Of a stretch of DNA of 64,000 nucleotides, positions 54,183 to 63,320 are shown piece by piece. The notes under the pieces were generated by a model that ran no database searches, was not told the DNA's origin, and was given only the letters and a program-made list of their open reading frames with translations. The DNA is taken from assembly GCF_046844695.1 (NCBI RefSeq), contig NZ_CP177354.1, positions 2,728,001-2,792,000 of the forward strand. The letters are read 5' to 3'. Position numbers and translations under genes: made by a program. The stretch's first letter is position 1, and each line of letters starts with the position of its first letter. This stretch comes from Pokkaliibacter plantistimulans (GTDB lineage: Bacteria > Pseudomonadota > Gammaproteobacteria > Pseudomonadales > Balneatricaceae).

Positions 54183-56831
54183 TTGCCCACGTTACCGCTT
54201 AACTGGCTAAACCGCTGCTACATGCGTACCAGAGCGTTGACCCTTCATGAAACTGGCCTGGAGGCTGGACGTAAATTATTGCCCATCCCTGAAGTGGACC
54301 AGCGCGTCCGCCTTGAACGTGGCTGGGTTTTCCACCGCCTGCACTGGGGCGATTTTCGTCTGCGACTGTTTCGTCAGTCCGGTCTGGATGACTGGGGGCA
54401 ATGGCTGCAGGAGGCTCATCAGGTCTATTGCCAGGCGCAACTGAAGGGTATCCATCAGCAGATGCTGGAAATGGCTGAGCAGTTCGAGCTGCAAATGGCC
54501 GGGCGTCAGCGTTACTGGCGTCACAGCCAGATAGAAGACTGGCTGCCGCATTTTGCCGAGATTGCTCCCTATTTTCAGTTGCTGGACCGTTTTGAAGATC
54601 TGCAACTGAAAGTCACCGATGCGATGCGCGCGCTGGCCAGGTTACTGGCAGACCCGGAAGGCTGTCGGCACACCTTCAACCAGATGCTGATGGAACAGCA
54701 GCAAGCCCGTTTCAAGACCTTCTTTGATCAGCTGGAAGCACATCCTCTGACTCAGGACCAGCGTCTGGCATGCCTGACAGATGAGGATAATGTTCTGGTT
54801 CTGGCGGGGGCGGGAACCGGCAAAACCAGTACCCTGTGTGCCAAGGCTGCGTGGCTGGTGGAGGCAGGGCTGGCGCAGCCAGAAGAGATTCTTATCCTGG
54901 CGTACGGCAAGGATGCCAGCCTGGAGTTGACGCAGCGTCTGGCAGCCTATACCGAACGCCAGCGGTCGTTACGCTCTGCTAATCCCTCACTGTCCACCAA
55001 GCCGTTGCTCGCCACTGAACCGGCTGCAGCCGACAATATGTACATGGATAAGGCCCCGGATGCGGCAAAAAGTGCTGCGCTGGACAAGATCAAGGTGTCT
55101 ACCTTCCATGCCTTTGGCAAGGAGCTGATGGATGCCATCCCCGGTCAGAAGGCGACGGTAAGTCCACTGGCGACTGATGCACGTGCCATGCGTCGCTTTG
55201 TCGATGACTGGTTGCAAAGTCAGTTTGCCGAGCTGAAATCAGCCAAGCATCTGGTCATTTACGCCGCTTATTATCTGTATCCATTGCAGTCTGAAGCATG
55301 CTTCACCGGCTTCCCAGCCTATCAGCGCTACGTGCGTGAGCAGGAAGTACGCACGCTGGCCGGGGAGCGGGTAAAAAGTTATGGCGAGCTGGAGATTGCC
55401 AACACCCTGTTTCTGCTGGGTATCGAATACCAGTATGAGCCAGGGTATCCCCACACCCACGAGGTGCTGAACAAGCCTTACCGACCTGACTTCTATCTGC
55501 CCCAGCTGGATATCTATCTCGAACATGTTGGGGAGAGTGACGAGCAGTCAAAAGACGCAGAAAGTCGCCTGTACCGACAGGAGCTGGAGTGGAAGCGTGA
55601 AGTTCATGCCGCTTGTGGCACTACGCTGATCTGTACCTACAGTCATGAGGCACAGGAAGGGCTGGCGGCGTTGCTGGAAGCACGGCTCAAGGCAGCCTGT
55701 CGAACGCAAAAGCGCCCATGGAAGGAGCTTATCCAGCCGCGGGGACCGCAGACCGTATTGGAGCAGCTGCAACGTCAGGGGCAAATAGGGCGCTTGTCCC
55801 AGCTGCTGGCAGACTGTCTCAGTCGCTTCAAGGAAAGCCGGTTGAGTCTTAAGGACATGCAGCAAAGTGGTGATCTGAGTCTGGAGGGGCGACGCCTGGC
55901 AGCCTTTGCTGTGTTGCTCGAAGGGCTGGTGAAGCATTATCAGCAGTATCTCAGGCTCGCTGGGCAAATGGATTTCAGCGACATGATCCGGGTGGCCTGG
56001 AAGTCGCTGGCCAAAGATAACTTTCATAGCAAAACGCAGCACCGTTTCCGTTACCGCTATCTGCTGGTAGACGAGTTTCAGGATATCTCCCCGCAAAGAG
56101 CCGAACTGCTCAAGGCGCTGAAAGCGGCAGATCCATCGACCAGCCTGTTTGCCGTGGGTGACGACTGGCAGGCCATTTACCGGTTCAACGGCGGAGATGT
56201 GCGGCTGACCTTCAATTTTGCCGAACATTTTGGTCATACCGCGCAGGTCGTGCTAGGTACCACCTTCCGTTTCAACAACCGTATTGCGGCAGTGGCCAAC
56301 CGTTTCGTCCAGAGTAACCCGGCGCAGTTGCCGAAAACCCTGCAAAGTCTGACCTCCAGCAACCGTGCCGAGATCGTCCTGCTGGCAGGGCAGAAAGAGG
56401 AAGTCATCGGGCAGGCACTGGCGGCAATACAGCAGGAGAATCAGCAAACAGAAAAATCCGTGTCAGTCATGCTATTGGCGAGGATGAATCGCAGTGAACC
56501 TGATGTGAGCGAATGGGCCGACAGCTATCCGGGTTTGCGTCTGGAGTTTATGACGGCACATAAAGCCAAAGGCTGCGAGGCAGACTACGTCATCTTGCTG
56601 GATGTGGTGCAGGGGGAAACAGGCTTTCCTTCCAATAAACCCCACGATCCCCTGATTGACTGCTTTCTGGCTGACAAGGAAGAGTTTGCGGATGCGGAGG
56701 AGCGACGGCTGTTCTATGTGGCACTGACGCGCGCACGACGCCGGGTGTTTATTCATACGCAGCGTGGTGAGGAATCGGTCTTTGTCAAAGAGCTGCAGCG
56801 CTACAAGAAAGAAGTGCTGAACTGGGTTTGA
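54183..56831 (+). CDS. helD: UvrD/Rep-family helicase, HelD (DNA helicase IV)-like
   Basis: This 882-residue SF1 helicase starts at a TTG at 54183 (AAGGA seven bases upstream). The N-terminal 190 residues are helical, with the GWVFHRLHWGDFRLRLF strands of HelD. Walker A is LVLAGAGTGKTS (about 207-218). A nuclease-like insert typical of HelD contains YRPDFYLPQLDIYLEHVGES (about 435-460). Motif II is LLVDEFQDISPQRAELL, and motif VI is YVALTRARRRVFI near the C-terminus. HelD unwinds DNA 3'-5' and acts in recombination. At 882 residues it is longer than the E. coli protein (684); part of the excess is a loop near residues 255-300 before VSTFHAFGKEL. It appears to be a single-gene unit. Confidence 0.9.
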   Translation: MPTLPLNWLNRCYMRTRALTLHETGLEAGRKLLPIPEVDQRVRLERGWVFHRLHWGDFRLRLFRQSGLDDWGQWLQEAHQVYCQAQLKGIHQQMLEMAEQFELQMAGRQRYWRHSQIEDWLPHFAEIAPYFQLLDRFEDLQLKVTDAMRALARLLADPEGCRHTFNQMLMEQQQARFKTFFDQLEAHPLTQDQRLACLTDEDNVLVLAGAGTGKTSTLCAKAAWLVEAGLAQPEEILILAYGKDASLELTQRLAAYTERQRSLRSANPSLSTKPLLATEPAAADNMYMDKAPDAAKSAALDKIKVSTFHAFGKELMDAIPGQKATVSPLATDARAMRRFVDDWLQSQFAELKSAKHLVIYAAYYLYPLQSEACFTGFPAYQRYVREQEVRTLAGERVKSYGELEIANTLFLLGIEYQYEPGYPHTHEVLNKPYRPDFYLPQLDIYLEHVGESDEQSKDAESRLYRQELEWKREVHAACGTTLICTYSHEAQEGLAALLEARLKAACRTQKRPWKELIQPRGPQTVLEQLQRQGQIGRLSQLLADCLSRFKESRLSLKDMQQSGDLSLEGRRLAAFAVLLEGLVKHYQQYLRLAGQMDFSDMIRVAWKSLAKDNFHSKTQHRFRYRYLLVDEFQDISPQRAELLKALKAADPSTSLFAVGDDWQAIYRFNGGDVRLTFNFAEHFGHTAQVVLGTTFRFNNRIAAVANRFVQSNPAQLPKTLQSLTSSNRAEIVLLAGQKEEVIGQALAAIQQENQQTEKSVSVMLLARMNRSEPDVSEWADSYPGLRLEFMTAHKAKGCEADYVILLDVVQGETGFPSNKPHDPLIDCFLADKEEFADAEERRLFYVALTRARRRVFIHTQRGEESVFVKELQRYKKEVLNWV

Positions 56832-56879
56832 TCAGCGGCCCTGCCGGGGTCGGCATCCAAGCAGGAGAAACTGAACAAT

Positions 56880-57320
56880 ATGACCATGTTTGCGTGCGCC
56901 CGGCATCGATGCCGACCTGTGGCTCTGCTGGCAGGTTGCCTGTGCCTGTCCGGGTTTTTTGCGGGATCCGCGCTGGCAGAAGGCAGACTGCGGATTCTTG
57001 ACTGCCAGATCACCCGCCATTGCGATGGCGCAGGGCAGTGCGCTGCTGGAGGGGAAAAGGTGGTCTTTCAGATGGCACCGCAGCATCTGGATGAGGGTGG
57101 CGCCGGCAGTTATCAACTGAGTTACGGGGCGCCGGGGCAGGGCGAAGTGAAATTGCCCATGACGGCAACTTCCTATGCGGGCCCGTTTTTGTGGAGCATG
57201 GCGGAGGAGCGTGACACTTTACTGGCCAGTTCTGAAAGCCTGTTTCTCTGGCACCAGTTGCGTTTGACGCCAACACCGCAGGCAACGGTGTCCTTTCTCA
57301 GCTGTACCCTGCGTCAATAG
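56880..57320 (+). CDS. Exported protein of unknown function
   Basis: The 146-residue product has a signal peptide (VALLAGCLCLSGFFAGSALA, cleavage ALA-EG) and a mature part of about 110 residues with several cysteines (DCQITRHCDGAGQC, SFLSCTL) that could form disulphides in the periplasm. AGGAG at 56863-56867 lies 12 bases upstream of the ATG; a second ATG two codons later has the same reach. No family is recognised. It follows helD by about 48 bp. Confidence 0.65.
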   Translation: MTMFACARHRCRPVALLAGCLCLSGFFAGSALAEGRLRILDCQITRHCDGAGQCAAGGEKVVFQMAPQHLDEGGAGSYQLSYGAPGQGEVKLPMTATSYAGPFLWSMAEERDTLLASSESLFLWHQLRLTPTPQATVSFLSCTLRQ

Positions 57321-57721
57321 TGTGCCCTTTGCCAGCCCGCTGCAGGACTGGCTTCTGAATGTTTCCATTCATTCCACGGTTGGCATAGATCAGCATGAAC
57401 TGGAGAAGTTGAGTACCACCCTGTACAGCCGCGCGGATTCTGCGATACTGTCGCCCGCAGGAGGCCGCATACCCAAACGACCTCCTGTATCTCCCTTACC
57501 TGTCTATTTCTTACGCTAACGTTCTTTCCCTGAAGCTCTCTTCTTACTCTGGATTCAGCGAGCCTGTGATCCGGGGTGATGCTGCGCGCATGTCATGGTT
57601 CGGGCGTATCCGTCGTCGAGTAACACAGTGTAAGGGAATTCCCCGCGGGGGGAGCTGTTTATTCCTTTGGTTGATCGGCAATAATCGCCAAGGGGTGGTT
57701 GGGCGCATCGGAGCAGCGTGT
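57321..57721. other. Intergenic region before the acyltransferase pair
   Basis: About 400 bp without a convincing gene. A 7-bp inverted repeat (CAGGAGG at 57458-57464, CCTCCTG at 57481-57487) may terminate the upstream gene. The frame of the following acyltransferase is open upstream of 57722, but those residues do not align with the adjacent paralogue, so I exclude them. GGAG at 57710-57713 is the ribosome site for the GTG at 57722. Confidence 0.5.
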
Positions 57722-58768
57722 GTGACAAAACGTATTGTCGAGTTTGATTATCTGCGTGGCATCGCCATCATCTATATCGTCCTGGGGCACTCCATTTCCA
57801 ATTCCGGACAGGGATTCCCGCTATGGCTGGAAAACCTGCTGCGAGGTGGGACGGGCGTTTTCGTTTTTGTCTCTGGCTTCTTCTTTCATCGTATTTTCTA
57901 CCCACGGTTTGCCTACAAGGACTTCATGCTGAAAAAGCTGCAAAACGTCTTTGTGCCCTTTCTAGTAGTGTCGATGGTGGGCTTGCTGCTGCAGAGCGGT
58001 GAGCTGACCTTTATCCATCACAAAACATGGGATGTGGTGCTTGCAGCAGACTGGAAAACCCTGCAGACAGGCTTCGTGCTTTTTCCACACTGGTACATTC
58101 CTTTCATCATGCTGACCTTCGCTGTATCCCCCGTGCATAAGTGGTACATCGAGGCCAGGCCCGCCATACAGTGGGTGCTGTTTGCTGCCAGTTTTATTGC
58201 GTCGGCGCTGATCCATCGCGGCGAAGAAAACATCAACGTGATCCACTCGGTGTTTTATTTCACGCCTTTCTATCTGCTGGGCATTCTCTATTCCCAGTAT
58301 CAGGACAGCTTCTATCGTCACGACAAGGCTATCCAGTGGCTGTGCTGGATCGTGATGATTCTGGCGGTCTATATGCAGACTTACGTGGATGCCCATGTCG
58401 GTAACTACCACAAGCCCGCCTTTGAGTGGCGTGGTGTGGACTGGCAGATGGTGCAGAAGATGGCAGCCTGCATTCTGTTGCTGGAACTGAGCCGCTGGAT
58501 GGTGGGTAAGCCCGGTGCGGATCACCTACATTTTCTTGCCCGTATCAGCTTCGCTATCTTCTTCCTGCATCCCATTTTCGCGGTCATTATCGGCACTACC
58601 ATCTGGTACGCCGGTACTCATTATGGTGTGCATTTACCGCAGACACTGGGGTGGAGTCTGGGCTTCTCGCTGTTGATGTATCTCTATCTGATGTATTGCA
58701 CCGTGGCTCTGGTGCTATTGCTGAAACGCTGCCTGGGAGAGCGCAGCCGTTGGGTAATGGGTTGGTAA
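57722..58768 (+). CDS. Acyltransferase 3 family membrane protein (copy 1)
   Basis: I choose the GTG at 57722 because GGAG lies eight bases upstream and the protein then begins like its neighbour (T-K-R-I-V-E-F-D-Y-L-R-G-I). The 348-residue product has about ten TM helices and the acyltransferase-3 hallmark R-x10-H between the first helix and the first loop (LRGIAIIYIVLGHS), then GGTGVFVFVSGFFFHRIF. These enzymes O-acylate sugars of polysaccharides, lipopolysaccharide or other lipids. Its paralogue follows 48 bp later; both end in SRWVMGW. The substrate is unknown, as no polysaccharide genes are near. Confidence 0.85.
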   Translation: MTKRIVEFDYLRGIAIIYIVLGHSISNSGQGFPLWLENLLRGGTGVFVFVSGFFFHRIFYPRFAYKDFMLKKLQNVFVPFLVVSMVGLLLQSGELTFIHHKTWDVVLAADWKTLQTGFVLFPHWYIPFIMLTFAVSPVHKWYIEARPAIQWVLFAASFIASALIHRGEENINVIHSVFYFTPFYLLGILYSQYQDSFYRHDKAIQWLCWIVMILAVYMQTYVDAHVGNYHKPAFEWRGVDWQMVQKMAACILLLELSRWMVGKPGADHLHFLARISFAIFFLHPIFAVIIGTTIWYAGTHYGVHLPQTLGWSLGFSLLMYLYLMYCTVALVLLLKRCLGERSRWVMGW

Positions 58769-58816
58769 GATGCCAGCCCTTTGCCATCCATTTTCGTGCT
58801 GCATGGAGTGACAGCC

Positions 58817-59860
58817 GTGAATCATCGTATTCTTGAATTCGACTATCTGCGTGGCATTGCCATCCTCTACATTTTATTAGGCCATTCCATCTACAACTCA
58901 AACGAAGGCTTTCCGGTACTGCTGGAGAACCTGCTGCGCGGTGGTACGGGAGTGTTTGTCTTCGTTTCTGGCTTCTTTTTCCATCGGGTGTTCTATCGCC
59001 AGTTTGAATATCGCTCCTTCATGGTGAAGAAGATTCAGAATGTCTTCGTGCCTTTTCTGGTGATTTCCGCTGTCGCCATTGTGCTGCAAATGAATGAATG
59101 GCTGTTCATCCACGGCAATACCTGGGACGAAGCGCTGGAAATTGAATGGAAGATTCTCCGCGATGGCTACGTGCTGTTCCCGCATTGGTATATCCCGTTC
59201 ATAATGCTGACCTTTTTGTTGTCACCATGGCACAAGGCCTATATCGAGAAGCCTCTGGCGCTGCAGCTTGGGGTGCTGGCACTGAGCAGTGTGGTGGCGG
59301 TTTTTCTCCAGCGTGGTGCTGACAACGGGCCGATACAGTCGCTGTTCTATTTCACCCCGTTTTACCTTCTGGGCATCCTGTATTCCCAGTATCAGGGCTG
59401 GTTTGAGCGCAACAAGAAGCCGTTGCTGATGCTCTGTGCCGTGCTGGTGCTGGTAGCGCTGTACATGCAGACCTATGTGTTCTTCCATGTGGGCAACTAC
59501 CATAATGCGCCGCTGCGTTTCCGTGGTGTGGACTGGCAGTTCATACAGAAAATGGCGATCTGCTTACTGTTGCTGGAGCTGAGCCGCTGGATGGTGGGCA
59601 AGCCGGGTGCGGATCATCTGCACTTTCTCGCCCGTATCAGTTTTGCGCTCTTCTTCCTGCATCCCTTCCTGTCGATGGTGGTAGCTGACGGGCTGTTATT
59701 TCTGCATAACGTCTTCGCTTTCGACATCCCGCATAACACCCCCTGGTCCATGGGAATGCTGGTATTCCTGTTCCTGTTCCTGACGTACGGCACGGTTGGG
59801 TTGATTCTGTTACTCAAACGCTGGTTAGGCCACAACAGCCGCTGGGTCATGGGCTGGTAG
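58817..59860 (+). CDS. Acyltransferase 3 family membrane protein (copy 2)
   Basis: I choose the GTG at 58817 with GGAG eight bases upstream, giving 347 residues (V-N-H-R-I-L-E-F-D-Y-L-R-G-I-A). It has the same hallmarks as the preceding gene: the R-x10-H motif (LRGIAILYILLGHS), RGGTGVFVFVSGFFFHRVFY and multiple TM helices (e.g. FLLSPWHKAYIE, LYMQTYVFFHVGNYH). The two are closely similar along their whole length, so this is a tandem duplication. They may have diverged in acyl donor or acceptor, or act as a pair. Confidence 0.85.
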   Translation: MNHRILEFDYLRGIAILYILLGHSIYNSNEGFPVLLENLLRGGTGVFVFVSGFFFHRVFYRQFEYRSFMVKKIQNVFVPFLVISAVAIVLQMNEWLFIHGNTWDEALEIEWKILRDGYVLFPHWYIPFIMLTFLLSPWHKAYIEKPLALQLGVLALSSVVAVFLQRGADNGPIQSLFYFTPFYLLGILYSQYQGWFERNKKPLLMLCAVLVLVALYMQTYVFFHVGNYHNAPLRFRGVDWQFIQKMAICLLLLELSRWMVGKPGADHLHFLARISFALFFLHPFLSMVVADGLLFLHNVFAFDIPHNTPWSMGMLVFLFLFLTYGTVGLILLLKRWLGHNSRWVMGW

Positions 59861-59896
59861 TGCGCTACCTGACAAGGTGCCATCTGCCTGGGGTGG

Positions 59897-60382
59897 TTAA
59901 TTGCGCAGCATCGAGCGGATGACATGCGCAACCACCCCGAAAATCTCCAAATCCATACCCTCGTTGATGCTGATCGGCAGCTGACGGGAGTTCAGAGGTA
60001 ACAGGCGAAGCTGAGGCTGGGTCGCCAGCTTGCGTACCATGAACTGCCCGTTCAGACGAACGACCACCAGATCGCCATGGCGTGCCTGCAAGGCGCGATC
60101 GACCACCAGAATGTCATTGGGAGCAATGCCCATACCCTGCATGGCCTCGCCACTGGCGCGCAGGAAAAAGGTGGCTGTGGGATGTTTCACACAGAGTTCA
60201 TTCAGATCAAGGGGGTGATCAACGCTCTGCCCATCACGTTCTGGCAGGCTGGCGTAGCCCTCGGTCACCAAGCTCTTGCCCGTCTCACGCTGTGGCTGCG
60301 AACCGCTATGGTTGAACAGCAATGACAGGCCCAGGTTCTTGAAGAAACCGCTACGTCCCAGCAAGGTGATCTCATGCATCAT
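59897..60382 (-). CDS. UmuD/LexA-like (S24) protein with catalytic residues replaced
   Basis: This 161-residue protein (ATG at 60382, GAGGT upstream) matches UmuD: LDLNELCVKHPTATFFLRAS, ILVVDRALQARHGDLVVVRL, LLPLNSRQLPISI and IFGVVAHVI all have UmuD counterparts. The nucleophile position in the family motif G-D-S-M reads G-E-Ala80-M, and the general-base Lys of the V-K-K motif is Arg117 (FMVRKL). Self-cleavage is therefore not expected, and the Cys-Gly cleavage site region is also changed (EGYASL). UmuD normally cleaves itself on RecA filaments and joins UmuC to make Pol V. No umuC is adjacent. Two LexA boxes upstream place it in the SOS response. It may act as a non-cleavable modulator or binding partner; this is inferred. 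Confidence 0.85.
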   Translation of the reverse strand: MMHEITLLGRSGFFKNLGLSLLFNHSGSQPQRETGKSLVTEGYASLPERDGQSVDHPLDLNELCVKHPTATFFLRASGEAMQGMGIAPNDILVVDRALQARHGDLVVVRLNGQFMVRKLATQPQLRLLPLNSRQLPISINEGMDLEIFGVVAHVIRSMLRN

Positions 60383-60431
60383 GGCTGACCTCATTGAATG
60401 TTTAGGCAGAAACGACGAACTACTGTGTGAG

Positions 60432-60447
60432 CTGTGTATTTATACAG
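60432..60447 (-). promoter_or_regulatory. LexA box 1
   Basis: CTGTGTATTTATACAG fits the SOS operator pattern CTG-N10-CAG with the AT-rich centre, 50 bp upstream of the UmuD-like start at 60382. Confidence 0.8.
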
Positions 60448-60486
60448 TGGTTTGTTGGGCGAGAAAAGATGGGAAGGATAAAAATG

Positions 60487-60502
60487 CTGTATGAAAAAAC
60501 AG
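60487..60502 (-). promoter_or_regulatory. LexA box 2
   Basis: CTGTATGAAAAAACAG, a second CTG-N10-CAG site, lies 55 bp further upstream of the UmuD-like gene. Two sites suggest tight repression. Confidence 0.75.
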
Positions 60503-60597
60503 TAATTCAGTAAGTGTTTGATTTTGAATGGCAGTAACTATCACTGAAAGGTGCTGCAGGAAGGGGGTCTTGTAAGAAGGGATTGCAGGAAGGGACT

Positions 60598-60628
60598 GCA
60601 CCATGAGGCATTCACAGCCCCATGGTGC
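60598..60628. terminator. Hairpin downstream of the DUF1479 gene
   Basis: An 8-bp inverted repeat (GCACCATG / CATGGTGC) with a 15-nt loop lies about 50 bp beyond the stop codon of the minus-strand DUF1479 gene. There is no clear T-run, so its role as a terminator is uncertain. Two TGCAGGAAGGG direct repeats flank the left side. Confidence 0.4.
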
Positions 60629-60676
60629 GTTCAGTGATGCTTTATGCAGATCGCAGGAGCAGATCGTGAAGACGTC

Positions 60677-61915
60677 CTAATAGCCCATTTGCCGTCTGCC
60701 CAGTTCCGTCAGGTCGTCAGGTAAGGCTCTGCCAGTGAAGGCCACTTCGTAATTCTCCGGAGCAAAGTCTGGGGACGATTCGCCTGCTTCAAAGGCGGGC
60801 CGTTGCAACGCCAGGAAGTCGCGATTCTTCTGGCAGTCGGGAGCGGCACCTATATAGATCACATTGCTGTAGCCCTGACCTTTGTTGTGATCTTCGACAC
60901 CATGAATCACATCCGGGTGCCACCACACGGTATCGCCGGGATAAACCGTCGGGATGGGCACAAAGGCCTGTAGCAACAGCTGATGATACTTTTCCGTCAC
61001 GGACAGGGCGCGACCGGCTTTAGCGCCACAGAGCTCATCGTCTGGCACATCATCCTGCAGTGCCCGCAGCAGCATCCAGGCCATGGCATCCGCGATGGGG
61101 ACGAGGTTCAGGGTGCCATCTCCCGGACCTTGCTGGCTCATGGCCGTCCAGCCCTGATAGGTACGGAACATGCGGCAGACCGCCGGTGAGGGGATCTCCA
61201 CAGCTTCGGTGCGGTACAGGGAGTCAAATGGCTGGTAGGCTGCCAGATCGCCGCCGAATACGTGGCGGTATACCTGGCGATAGCTGGGTTCGATCCAGCG
61301 TTCGATGGTGCCGCCGTCGACATGAGGTGACAGACCCAGTGTCTTGTCCCCCGGCTCACGCTGGCGTACACGATCAGCGTAGCTGCATTCCTGATCAGGA
61401 TTGAAGACCTGCTGACCGTCATATTCGAAGGTCCACAGCCGGTTGAGCCAGCGCCGAGTGAGAGCCAGCTGCTCCGACTGACGTGCCATCACCTGTGGTT
61501 TGGACCAGTACAGGCCAAAAATTTGCGGGCGACCGCTGGCTAACGCACTGAAGTAGTTGTCGAGCCCGCGTTTTTCTACCTCCTTGCTGAAGTAGTCATT
61601 CTCGTTGACGTACTCCATCAGCTGACGATTCCACTCATCCACCTGTTCACGCGGGAACACGTTGCGCACCACCACACAGCCGCGACGGCGAATACGTGCC
61701 TTGAGTTCCTCCATACCGTCATCCTGCAGGTCGGCAAAGTCCACCTCCGGGATGGGAGATTCCCCGTTGGCTACGCAGGCCTGAATTTCCTCTACTTGCT
61801 GCTGGATGCGAGCTGTCATGGCGGCAAAGCGTTCTGGCAGGTCACTGATCTGTGCTTTCAGCAGGCGTTTGGCTTCAGCAATGCGAGGGCGGAACTGTTC
61901 GGGATCAAGGCTCAT
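60677..61915 (-). CDS. DUF1479 (YbiU-like) Fe(II)/2-oxoglutarate oxygenase-type protein
   Basis: The 412-residue product matches the DUF1479/YbiU family: RIRRRGCVVVRNVFPREQV, the first metal His-x-Asp in LSPHVDGGTIERW, and the distal His in TVWWHPDVIHGVEDHNKGQG followed by SNVIYIGAAP. The H-x-D...H pattern with a double-stranded beta-helix fold suggests Fe(II)/2-oxoglutarate-dependent oxygenase activity; the substrate is not established for the family. It lies 46 bp from the LacI regulator gene upstream on the same strand, so it may be cotranscribed with it and linked to sugar-responsive control. Confidence 0.85.
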   Translation of the reverse strand: MSLDPEQFRPRIAEAKRLLKAQISDLPERFAAMTARIQQQVEEIQACVANGESPIPEVDFADLQDDGMEELKARIRRRGCVVVRNVFPREQVDEWNRQLMEYVNENDYFSKEVEKRGLDNYFSALASGRPQIFGLYWSKPQVMARQSEQLALTRRWLNRLWTFEYDGQQVFNPDQECSYADRVRQREPGDKTLGLSPHVDGGTIERWIEPSYRQVYRHVFGGDLAAYQPFDSLYRTEAVEIPSPAVCRMFRTYQGWTAMSQQGPGDGTLNLVPIADAMAWMLLRALQDDVPDDELCGAKAGRALSVTEKYHQLLLQAFVPIPTVYPGDTVWWHPDVIHGVEDHNKGQGYSNVIYIGAAPDCQKNRDFLALQRPAFEAGESSPDFAPENYEVAFTGRALPDDLTELGRRQMGY

Positions 61916-61961
61916 GGTGCAGGTCTCCAGAGGCTGATATTGGATTTATTGTGGGCGTCCG

Positions 61962-63011
61962 TTATTGCGGTAGTTGCAAGTGAGTAAGCACGGGAAGGGG
62001 CTCCGGCTGTTCACTGCTTCTGATCAGTTGCAGGATCTGTTCAGCCATGATGCCGCCTGCCTGTTGCAGGTTTTCCTTGAAGCGGATCAATGGCAGGTTG
62101 AGATAGTCGCCGATGCTGGTGAGCTGTTTGATCGCAATATCCACATCGCTGCCAATAACGCGGCCACGACGTTGCAGCAGGGAGATCACCGGCAAGGCGG
62201 CGGTTTCTTCGGGAATGAAAAACGCATCGCAGTCCTGCCAGACGGTATCGGCATAGGCATGAAGCTGTTCCGGCAAGGTGTTCAGATCCACTCCCTCAGC
62301 TATCAGCCGGGGCAGACCCGCTTCATGCATGGCACGGCTGTAGCCATCGAGAATATGCCCGCGGTAGGTGTTACGCGCTGGTGGCAGGATCACCCTGATA
62401 CGCGTGCGGCCGCGCGCTATCAGTGCCTGAGTGGCCTGATAGGCAAAGGTTTCATTGGCAAAATCACAGTAGCTGTGAGGCGTTACCATTTCGGTACGAC
62501 CGTGGGTGACAAAGGGCATGCCCACTTCGCTGAGGTATTTCACCCGCGGATCCTGTGGTTGGGTATGGGTCAGGATCAGTCCATCAGCAGCACGACGCTC
62601 CACCAGATAGCGCACGGTATCCAGTGGGCTTTCGCCAGGCTGTTCAGGTACCACTATCAGGTGGTAGCCGGAGTTGATCAGGCCGTCGCTTATGCCCAGC
62701 AGCATCAGGCGGGCGAAGGCGTGCAGCCGGTCTTCACGGTTGAGGACAAAGGCGATGACCTGGGTCCGGCCGGTCTTCAGGCGCACCGCTGCTCGGTCCT
62801 GGTGATAGCCGAGACGTTTGGCGGTCGCCAGTATTTCCTCGCGGGTTGCCTCACGCATGGGGCTGCCGCCCGACAGGGCACGGGATACCGTCGCAATGGA
62901 AAACCCGGTGGCCGCTGCAATCGTCTTGATGGTGGCGGAAGCTCTGGTCATCGATCCGCTGGTGGCTTTCATCACTGGGCTGCGGTCGGGCTTATCGGCT
63001 GTACTGACCAT
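61962..63011 (-). CDS. LacI-family transcriptional regulator
   Basis: The protein has up to 349 residues; starts at 63011, 62972 or 62951 are all possible and none has a strong ribosome site. It has an N-terminal LacI helix-turn-helix (TIKTIAAATGFSIATVSRAL, about 27-46) followed by a periplasmic-binding-protein-like effector domain (RRAADGLILTHTQPQDPR, DAFFIPEETAALPVI, SIGDYLNLPLIRFKENLQ). It is divergent from the sugar ABC transporter gene at 63414 across about 400 bp that hold two LacI-type operators. It most likely represses the transporter and itself until a sugar binds. Confidence 0.92.
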   Translation of the reverse strand: MVSTADKPDRSPVMKATSGSMTRASATIKTIAAATGFSIATVSRALSGGSPMREATREEILATAKRLGYHQDRAAVRLKTGRTQVIAFVLNREDRLHAFARLMLLGISDGLINSGYHLIVVPEQPGESPLDTVRYLVERRAADGLILTHTQPQDPRVKYLSEVGMPFVTHGRTEMVTPHSYCDFANETFAYQATQALIARGRTRIRVILPPARNTYRGHILDGYSRAMHEAGLPRLIAEGVDLNTLPEQLHAYADTVWQDCDAFFIPEETAALPVISLLQRRGRVIGSDVDIAIKQLTSIGDYLNLPLIRFKENLQQAGGIMAEQILQLIRSSEQPEPLPVLTHLQLPQ

Positions 63012-63098
63012 CTCGGTGTCGTTACCTGTTCAGGGTCTTCTGCAGTGTGTTGTGAGCGCTGTTGCTGCTCACTTCCTGCGGCTGAGTCTCGGGTTAAA

Positions 63099-63124
63099 AC
63101 AAAATGAAAACGTTTTCATTTTGT
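63099..63124. promoter_or_regulatory. LacI-type operator 1 (perfect palindrome)
   Basis: A perfect 26-bp palindrome centred on CG at 63111-63112, with core TGAAAACGTTTTCA, lies 88 bp upstream of the LacI start. It is the expected binding site for that regulator. Confidence 0.85.
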
Positions 63125-63223
63125 GCGGGAACTATAGAGCAAGCACTCAGACAAGTACAACCTGACCCAGATAAAAATCCACTTTGACGAAAAACGATCT
63201 CTTTGCTAAGCCTTTATAGCCTA

Positions 63224-63237
63224 TGAAAACGTTTACA
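63224..63237. promoter_or_regulatory. LacI-type operator 2
   Basis: TGAAAACGTTTACA is a near-palindrome with the same CG centre as operator 1, 177 bp upstream of the transporter gene. Two sites about 120 bp apart allow repressor looping. Confidence 0.75.
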
Positions 63238-63320
63238 GAGCGGGGCGGTTAGTGCCTCTGCAGACGGTTCTTCAAATAGCCGTTGAACCGCATCCTGTCG
63301 AGTGAACGAAGTCTGAAAGA

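Noticed and set aside
61974..63107. Plus-strand open frame opposite the LacI gene
   Set aside because: The minus strand encodes a clear LacI protein with helix-turn-helix; the plus frame has no recognisable domain.
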